Assembly (NCBI GenBank): GCA_018396395.1
Contig: JAGTQN010000046.1
Location: 1 to 9,583 of the forward strand
DNA: 9,583 nucleotides
Direction of reading: 5' to 3'
Source: Candidatus Bathyarchaeota archaeon
GTDB taxonomy: Archaea; Thermoproteota; CALKCG01; B24; JAGTQN01
The position numbers and the translations under genes are program-made. How positions within the stretch are numbered: position 1 is the stretch's first letter; each line of letters opens with the position of its first letter. Positions 1 through 3,869 of this stretch are shown piece by piece. The notes beneath the pieces were generated by a model. It was not told the origin of the DNA and searched no databases. It saw only the letters and a program-made list of their open reading frames with translations.

Positions 1-593
1 CCATTCCATACGACGCTGATCTTTCCCTCTGGCCAGCCATGGCGGACAAGGTCATCCCTCATGGCGTAGCTGACTGTTATCACCCTATCAGATATTTCCG
101 CGGTAGCACTTTCAAGATGCTTCACGACCGCCGAACCATCGCCACTTCTTCCCCATTCCGTACTATGGATATGAAAGGCGAGGGGCATCTTCAATTCGTT
201 CTTGATGATGATTCCAGCCGCGGCGCTTAACCAGTCATGAATGGCTACAATGCTAAAATCGTAACCCTGCTTTCTCACAAGGTCATTTATGAACTTCGTG
301 GCTGAAAGAATGTTATAAAGAAATATGTCATTGAAGAACTTAATGCTCGTTCCCCAGCGCTTGAGATCCTCTGTTACAAAGAGGGGAAAGATATTACTGG
401 CATCGGCTATAAGGGGCCTATGTACTTCAACTCCCCGAAGGATTTCCCTCGTCGGAAGGTTTCCGGGGTTTAGGGTGAAGACAGAAACATCGTGCCCAAT
501 CTCGACGAAGGCCCTCGTTATGTTTTCCGCATAAGTTCCCAAACCCCCTACGAGGGAAGGGGGATACTCCCATACAAAAAAGCCGATCCTCAA
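1..593 (-). CDS. GT-B fold glycosyltransferase (GT4/glycogen-synthase-like), N-terminal part
   Basis: Reads on the minus strand from a TTG at 593 and stays open to base 1, giving 197 codons of N-terminal domain. The protein would begin MRIGFFVWEYPPSLVGGLG, the usual start of archaeal GT4/GT5-type enzymes: a first Rossmann strand, then the Gly-rich GGLGTYAENI loop (residues 16-25) that contacts the nucleotide sugar. Further family signs are VSVFTLNPGN, the acceptor-side IHDWLSAAAG segment, HIHSTEWGR, and VITVSYAMRDDL leading to VVWNG, where the link to the C-terminal catalytic domain begins. The donor-binding domain lies outside the window. It probably transfers a hexose from a nucleotide sugar in the cytoplasm, for glycogen or another glycan; the substrate cannot be told. 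No in-frame ATG or GTG lies between the upstream stop and the TTG. A better ribosome site with ATG at 612 is in another frame (see findings). Family confident, start less so. Confidence 0.85.
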   Translation of the reverse strand, partial: MRIGFFVWEYPPSLVGGLGTYAENITRAFVEIGHDVSVFTLNPGNLPTREILRGVEVHRPLIADASNIFPLFVTEDLKRWGTSIKFFNDIFLYNILSATKFINDLVRKQGYDFSIVAIHDWLSAAAGIIIKNELKMPLAFHIHSTEWGRSGDGSAVVKHLESATAEISDRVITVSYAMRDDLVRHGWPEGKISVVWN

Positions 594-1067
594 AGCCCTG
601 GCACCAACGCATCTCGCTCCTTTTTCCGTAGATGCCTCTTATTCCTCTTTCAGTTAATAAGGTTTAGCAATAGGCTAGAATTTCGGGGAATCTTCCTCTG
701 CTTCTATGCCCCCGACGAACTTTCTTATACATGCTTATTCTCAAAGTTCAGGAATGAAATCATGACCTCCCTTTCTTCTCTTATTTTGTTTATTTTCTAA
801 GTGCATTTATGTATTTTACGTTACAGTTATTGTATTTTACCGTATCTCTTGTATTGTAATGCGATTCTTACTCTTCTTCATCTAGAGATGATTATAAAAA
901 AAGCATATTCCAATTTCAAAGCCCTAATTGTAGCTTAGCTATGAAAATTCTGCACTATCATTTCAAATCGTTGGCTACTTCCTTCCAAACCCAGCCATAG
1001 CCGATTATTACGGTTCTTAAGGGATCGGAAGTTGAGCATTTTCATGTAAATAGGAACATAGCCAAAC
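594..1067. other. AT-rich stretch without a recognisable gene
   Basis: No reading frame here gives a protein with convincing composition. The segment around 770-900 is very rich in T and A, with repeated TATTTTAC-like words and a TTATAAAAAAA run near 892. It presumably holds the promoter of the minus-strand glycosyltransferase, but no strong TATA box stands at the expected distance from 593. The part from about 950 to 1067 may still belong to a decayed minus-strand gene described separately. No tRNA, hairpin terminator or array was seen. Confidence 0.5.
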
Positions 1068-1211
1068 CTAGGAGAAGCCTCTGGCAGTTGAAGCGGCGAA
1101 GGCATGCAAGAGTTCCTTATCCTTAGAATTCATTGGCATACTTCTGATAACGACAGTCATACTTTCTACCGACGTTTTAGTGCTTACCTGATGCGAGACG
1201 AAAACAATTCC
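1068..1211 (-). pseudogene. possible remnant of a decayed minus-strand gene
   Basis: A 47-codon open stretch on the minus strand, with no upstream start codon and a TAG at 1070-1068, has a protein-like pattern of hydrophobic and charged residues (for example GIVFVSHQVSTKTSVESM and KDKELLHAFAASTARGF). Past the stop, other minus frames continue with protein-like text (EASPRFGYVPIYMKMLNF, then RTVIIGYGWVWKEVANDLK near 962-1020), as expected if single-base losses broke one gene. If the insertion sequence is removed in thought, the same frame joins to MRELAMEFQHTLLIFHGDRT on the far side (about 2084-2137). I do not recognise the family. A plus-strand frame is also partly open here, so the coding claim is weak. 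Confidence 0.25.
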
Positions 1212-1234
1212 TTGTCCTTAATAAGATTTTCCTT

Positions 1235-1243
1235 AAGTCCTGT
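1235..1243. repeat. target-site duplication, left copy
   Basis: AAGTCCTGT lies directly outside the left terminal inverted repeat and recurs directly outside the right one at 2075-2083. A 9-bp direct repeat at exactly these two borders is the mark left by transposon insertion. Confidence 0.9.
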
Positions 1244-1261
1244 GGCTCCTTTAACTTAAGA
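1244..1261 (+). repeat. terminal inverted repeat, left
   Basis: GGCTCCTTTAACTTAAGA, perfect over 18 bp against the reverse complement of 2057-2074. The match stops at both borders: outside lies the direct repeat, inside the sequences diverge. It contains the palindrome CTTAAG at 1255-1260. Confidence 0.93.
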
Positions 1262-1265
1262 GGTT

Positions 1266-2067
1266 TTGAGCAGTTCCTCAAACTCTTTTGGCCGAGGCCC
1301 CTATAGGGATGGAGGCCCTTCCCACGCAGGATGTCCTTTGGTTAGGTTTATCCGGCGTGAGAGGACCTCCCTTTGGCTTATGCTATACGATGTATTTCTG
1401 TATTACGGCTGCGGAAGCCTCATAAGGGCTTCAAGAAGCCTTGTGCCCTACGTGAAGTTGAGAGGAGCCACGTAGCCATATGGAAGTGGGTCCAGAGGCT
1501 GGCTCCTACAGCCTCTAGGTTCGATGCTCCTAGAAGCCTCGTAAGGTGCATCCTTTTGCATGAGACGATGATAAGGATAGGGGAATCGAGGCCTGGGTAT
1601 GGTATGGATAGCCTTCAGATGAGAGCCCTACCTGAAATGCTTCCTGGCTTTCCGAATATCTTGGCTTAGGAACTCCATAGACCCATTTTTCCTTCGAATG
1701 AAGGAGCTAAGGAGACGCTATAGGCTTAAAGGAAGCCCATCTATACGGATGGAGCTGACTGGCAGCCTAGAGCCTGCAAATGGCTTAGGCTTGAGCATCG
1801 CATATACGGAGAAGAATGGAAGGATCTTATGGAAAGGATGAACCAGTACCTGAAGGACAGGACTGAATGCTTCGACGACCTTTTCCCATGCTTCAGCGAA
1901 AGGGAAGAATGCAACCTTAAGCAGTCAGGAATTGGATAAGCGTCTATAGGTTCTACTATAACTACGTAAGGAAGAACGAAGGGATCGGAAGGGCACCCCT
2001 TAAGAAGGACGACCTTCCCGAATATCTTAGGTTCATAAGGCTCCAGGAGGGGGTGATCTTAAGTTAA
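1266..2067 (+). pseudogene. frameshifted DDE transposase
   Basis: Joined across frames, the region reads as one transposase. Its pieces are: a TTG-started N-terminus (1266 to about 1470) with SLWLMLYDVFLYYGCG; a helix-turn-helix and start of the catalytic core (about 1466-1585) with SHVAIWKWVQRLAP and HETMIRIG; a strand region (1608-1738) with FLAFRISWLRNSID and LRRRYRLKGSP; the second acidic motif and third catalytic region (1742 to about 1925) with YTDGADW and LMERMNQYLKDRTECFDDLF; and a C-terminus (about 1930-2067) with FYYNYVRKNEGIGRAPLKK. Visible lesions are frame changes near 1470, 1585 and 1925, a 5-bp tandem duplication TATGG at 1598-1607, an in-frame TGA at 1620-1622, and a lost base near 1737. 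The first catalytic aspartate also appears changed to His (codon 1559-1561, expected DET). The enzyme is certainly inactive. Confidence 0.88.
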
Positions 2068-2074
2068 AGGAGCC
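2057..2074 (-). repeat. terminal inverted repeat, right
   Basis: Exact reverse complement of the left end over 18 bp. The transposase remnant's TAA stop (2065-2067) lies inside it. Confidence 0.93.
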
Positions 2075-2083
2075 AAGTCCTGT
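2075..2083. repeat. target-site duplication, right copy
   Basis: Second copy of AAGTCCTGT, directly abutting the right inverted repeat. One copy is original target sequence and the other was made on insertion. Confidence 0.9.
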
Positions 2084-2203
2084 CACCGTGAAATATAAGT
2101 AAAGTATGCTGGAATTCCATAGCTAATTCGCGCATTCAAACCCTTTCTGCATTTCCTTCCATTGCAGGGATTTTCTCTTCTTTGTTTCTTTCTGCTCTAG
2201 CCC

Positions 2204-2479
2204 CTAGCCTCCAGCCACAGGGGGTATTAAGCTTACAGTATCGCCATCTTTAAGGCGTGTGGCAGTCTTTTCAAGTACTTGGATATTAAACCCGTTTACA
2301 AGGATTGCCATATTTGGTTCTTCGTCCCTGTATGCGAGGATGAAGTCTCTCTTGCTACCAGCTTTTTCTGCAAGAGCCTTGAGGAGCAATTCTACGCTTG
2401 CTCCATCCTCCAGTTTTACCATGAAATCGCTTCCCAAGGCTTCAAGGAGTTCTCCAAAGGTTCTTACTCGGACAAGCAT
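2204..2479 (-). CDS. MoaD/SAMP-like ubiquitin-fold protein with C-terminal Gly-Gly
   Basis: 91 residues with the beta-grasp pattern of MoaD/ThiS/SAMP proteins: an opening strand MLVRVRTFGELLEALG, VELLLKALAEKAG as the central helix, ILVNGFNIQVLEK in the middle, and a closing LKDGDTVSLIPPVAGG. The DGDTVSLIPPVAGG ending is the family hallmark. The free C-terminal Gly-Gly is adenylated by a MoeB/E1-like enzyme, then either made a thiocarboxylate (sulfur carrier for molybdopterin or thiouridine) or, in archaeal SAMPs, joined to protein lysines. The ATG at 2479 is supported by AAGGAG at 2490-2485, five bases upstream. It is transcribed away from the winged-helix/protease/Cdc48 operon and shares its promoter region. 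No MoaE, MoaA or E1-like gene is in the window, so sulfur carrier and protein modifier remain equally open. Confidence 0.88.
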   Translation of the reverse strand: MLVRVRTFGELLEALGSDFMVKLEDGASVELLLKALAEKAGSKRDFILAYRDEEPNMAILVNGFNIQVLEKTATRLKDGDTVSLIPPVAGG

Positions 2480-2521
2480 CGAGACTCCTTCTCTTTTAGA
2501 TTTTTTTAGGAACTTGGAAGG

Positions 2522-2528
2522 CTATAAA
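2522..2528 (-). promoter_or_regulatory. probable TATA box of the MoaD-like gene
   Basis: On the minus strand the sequence reads TTTATAG. Its centre lies about 46 bases before the ATG at 2479. A start of transcription some 26 bases on, near 2499, would give a leader of about 20 bases containing the AAGGAG site. The alternative is the TATATAAA at 2553-2560 read on this strand. Confidence 0.45.
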
Positions 2529-2536
2529 CTTCATGT

Positions 2537-2551
2537 GTTACTTTTAGTAAC
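2537..2551. promoter_or_regulatory. palindromic operator-like site 1 (GTTAC-N5-GTAAC)
   Basis: GTTACTTTTAGTAAC; the symmetry extends one more base each side (TGTTACT-TTT-AGTAACA, 2536-2552). It lies directly upstream of the TATA box at 2553-2560, over the place where the BRE element for TFB would be. A dimeric winged-helix protein would suit such a site. Its twin is at 2567-2581, centre to centre exactly 30 bp, about three helical turns. Confidence 0.7.
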
Positions 2552-2552
2552 A

Positions 2553-2560
2553 TTTATATA
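2553..2560 (+). promoter_or_regulatory. TATA box of the winged-helix/protease/cdc48 operon
   Basis: TTTATATA, centred near 2556, predicts a start of transcription near 2582. This is about eight bases before the ATG at 2591, so the first gene would have a nearly leaderless message. The box is framed on both sides by the GTTAC-N5-GTAAC palindromes, so bound repressor would block TBP/TFB or RNA polymerase. Confidence 0.7.
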
Positions 2561-2566
2561 GGTCCT

Positions 2567-2581
2567 GTTACCAAAGGTAAC
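2567..2581. promoter_or_regulatory. palindromic operator-like site 2 (GTTAC-N5-GTAAC)
   Basis: GTTACCAAAGGTAAC, arms of six perfect bases around AAA. It shares the outer core with site 1 but has a different centre. It covers the predicted transcription start of the downstream operon, a common position for repressor sites in archaea. Confidence 0.7.
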
Positions 2582-2590
2582 TTGAATCCT

Positions 2591-3367
2591 ATGAAGATAA
2601 GGCTCCTTGCCTCCCCCTCAAACATCGTCCTCTTGAGGCATGTCATGGATTATAGGAACTTTAGGGATCACTTTGCCCTAAGGAACGAAGCGGAGCTTCA
2701 TGTCTTCGAGAAGTTCCAAGCGGCTAGGTTCCTAACGGAAAACGGATGCCAAAGGATCTATGCCAATGTCCCTATAGAGCTGAGGTCCGCTGAGCTTAGG
2801 CTCAAGGAACTAATGGCAGATGTGGTAGGCGAAAGGGATGAAAAAGAGGTAATCGTGGTTTTCTGCGAGATAGAGGAACCTTCTGCAGAGCTTCTAAAGC
2901 ACCTCGATTCTTTGAGTAGGGCAGAAAATGCCAGGGTTATCCTTTATTGTCCGCACTCATTAGACTTGGAACCTATCCTTGAAAGCTTTCGAGATGACTT
3001 TGAATCAGGAAAGTTCGCCATCGAGACCTTCGGATTTTCTTCCTTCAGAATGGAGGAAGCCTTTAAAGAAGCCCTTGAACTCATCGATCGTCTCTGTAGC
3101 GAGACGAGGGTTAAGATGCTTCTCCCCCTCCTCGTAAACCCCCAAAGGAAAAGCAATTATCGAAAGACGATAAACCCGAAGCTGCTCTACGAGAATCTCT
3201 CCTTCCTCCGCTCGAGTGGATTGATAGAGGAGCTTTTCGATGATGAGTACGCCCTAACGCCTTTAGGTGGGCGAATCCTATGCGAGTACATGGCCTTCGT
3301 GGAAAAGGTGAGGAGGACCCTAGAGGAGGCTAGGAGGCAGGGGAGCCTGGGAAGAGGTGAGTTTTAA
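2591..3367 (+). CDS. winged-helix DNA-binding protein with unrecognised N-terminal domain, likely regulator
   Basis: 258 residues from the ATG at 2591; an in-frame TTG at 2582 lies at the predicted transcription start and is less likely. Residues about 172-240 look like a winged helix of the PadR/MarR/ArsR sort: a first helix VKMLLPLLVNP, a middle KLLYENLSFLRSSGLIEELF resembling the recognition helix plus the turn into the wing, then YALTPLGGRIL. The first 170 residues are not a family I know. They include strand-like runs spaced by helices (KEVIVVFCEIEE, ARVILYCPHS, KFAIETFGFSS), which suggests an alpha/beta, possibly Rossmann-like, sensor or oligomerisation domain. It is first in an operon with the metalloprotease (its TAA is directly followed by that gene's ATG) and cdc48. 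Autoregulation through the two palindromes upstream is a reasonable inference. Confidence 0.75.
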   Translation: MKIRLLASPSNIVLLRHVMDYRNFRDHFALRNEAELHVFEKFQAARFLTENGCQRIYANVPIELRSAELRLKELMADVVGERDEKEVIVVFCEIEEPSAELLKHLDSLSRAENARVILYCPHSLDLEPILESFRDDFESGKFAIETFGFSSFRMEEAFKEALELIDRLCSETRVKMLLPLLVNPQRKSNYRKTINPKLLYENLSFLRSSGLIEELFDDEYALTPLGGRILCEYMAFVEKVRRTLEEARRQGSLGRGEF

Positions 3368-3856
3368 ATGGAAACTTCCTACATCCGAGAATTGGATGAA
3401 TGCAAAAGCTTTAGAGACGTTTTCAAGCTCGTGAAAAGATCTGTGAAGGAAGCCTTAGGAAGGGAAAGGGCTGGCTTAAGCCTATACCTATCAGACCTTC
3501 CCAAGAATGTGGGAGCTTATCACCCTCTAGGCTCCAATGGAATCGTCATCAATCGCCGCCTCCTGGACATTGTCTCAAAGGTTGGCTCCAAGGCAGAACA
3601 GAACGCCTTCCTCTACTCAATCCTTCTTCACGAATACCTTCACTCATTGGGCTTTGTGGATGAGAGGACCGTTAGGCGCCTTACCTACGAAGTGAGCCTA
3701 AGAACCTTTGGAGAATCCCATTTGGTCACTAGGATGGCCTATAATGGACCCATGAGCCTCTTTCCAAGCCTCCTTTATGCTCCCGATAGAGGCACCCCAG
3801 GAGCCACAGTCCTCATAAAGGACTTTGATGATTCTAATCAGAGTTATATCATCTAG
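3368..3856 (+). CDS. small HExxH zinc metalloprotease-like protein
   Basis: 162 residues. The key motif is HEYLHSLGFVDE at 88-99: an HExxH with two zinc-binding histidines (88, 92) and catalytic Glu89, followed by LGFVDE, where Asp98 or Glu99 could be the third zinc ligand. The preceding helix AEQNAFLYSILLHEYLHSLG is typical of the active-site helix of gluzincin-like proteases. An upstream strand GIVINRRLLDIV is also usual for such domains. I see no signal peptide and no membrane segment, so it should act in the cytoplasm. The ATG directly follows the upstream stop codon (TAAATG), with a GAGGTGA site at 3354-3360. Its own stop lies inside the ribosome site of cdc48, 13 bases before that gene. 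It is not a JAMM protease and I cannot assign a named family. Its position suggests it cuts proteins unfolded or extracted by Cdc48, or a modifier attached to them. Confidence 0.78.
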   Translation: METSYIRELDECKSFRDVFKLVKRSVKEALGRERAGLSLYLSDLPKNVGAYHPLGSNGIVINRRLLDIVSKVGSKAEQNAFLYSILLHEYLHSLGFVDERTVRRLTYEVSLRTFGESHLVTRMAYNGPMSLFPSLLYAPDRGTPGATVLIKDFDDSNQSYII

Positions 3857-3863
3857 GAGGTGA
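3855..3863 (+). promoter_or_regulatory. ribosome binding site deciding the UUG start of cdc48
   Basis: AGGAGGTGA is a near-perfect match to the 16S rRNA tail and stands six bases before the TTG at 3870. It overlaps the TAG of the metalloprotease gene (3854-3856), so translation of the two is probably coupled. Confidence 0.85.
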
Positions 3864-3869
3864 GAAAAA

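Larger units (their letters stand above)
1244..2074 (+). mobile_element. 831-bp insertion sequence with intact ends and a dead transposase
   Basis: The element is bounded by perfect 18-bp inverted repeats, GGCTCCTTTAACTTAAGA at 1244-1261 and its reverse complement at 2057-2074. They are flanked by 9-bp direct repeats AAGTCCTGT. One transposase gene fills it, in the usual tight layout, with its stop codon inside the right repeat. The transposase region resembles archaeal IS6/IS240-like DDE enzymes, but the 9-bp duplication is one base longer than the 8 bp usual for IS6, so the family is tentative. The ends look fresh while the gene carries many lesions, so the copy cannot move on its own. It could still be mobilised by a related transposase supplied elsewhere in the genome. 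Confidence 0.92.

Noticed and set aside
725..763. 12-codon minus-strand frame MISFLNFENKHV behind a GGGAGG site
   Set aside because: Only two bases separate the site from the ATG, the frame is very short and nothing supports it as a gene.
492..800. 102-codon plus-strand open frame overlapping the start of the glycosyltransferase gene
   Set aside because: Its first part is the complement of clear glycosyltransferase sequence; the rest is low-complexity AT-rich translation with no family features.
2259..2561. Plus-strand open frames opposite the MoaD-like gene
   Set aside because: They are mirror frames of a well-supported beta-grasp protein and have no start signal or family likeness.
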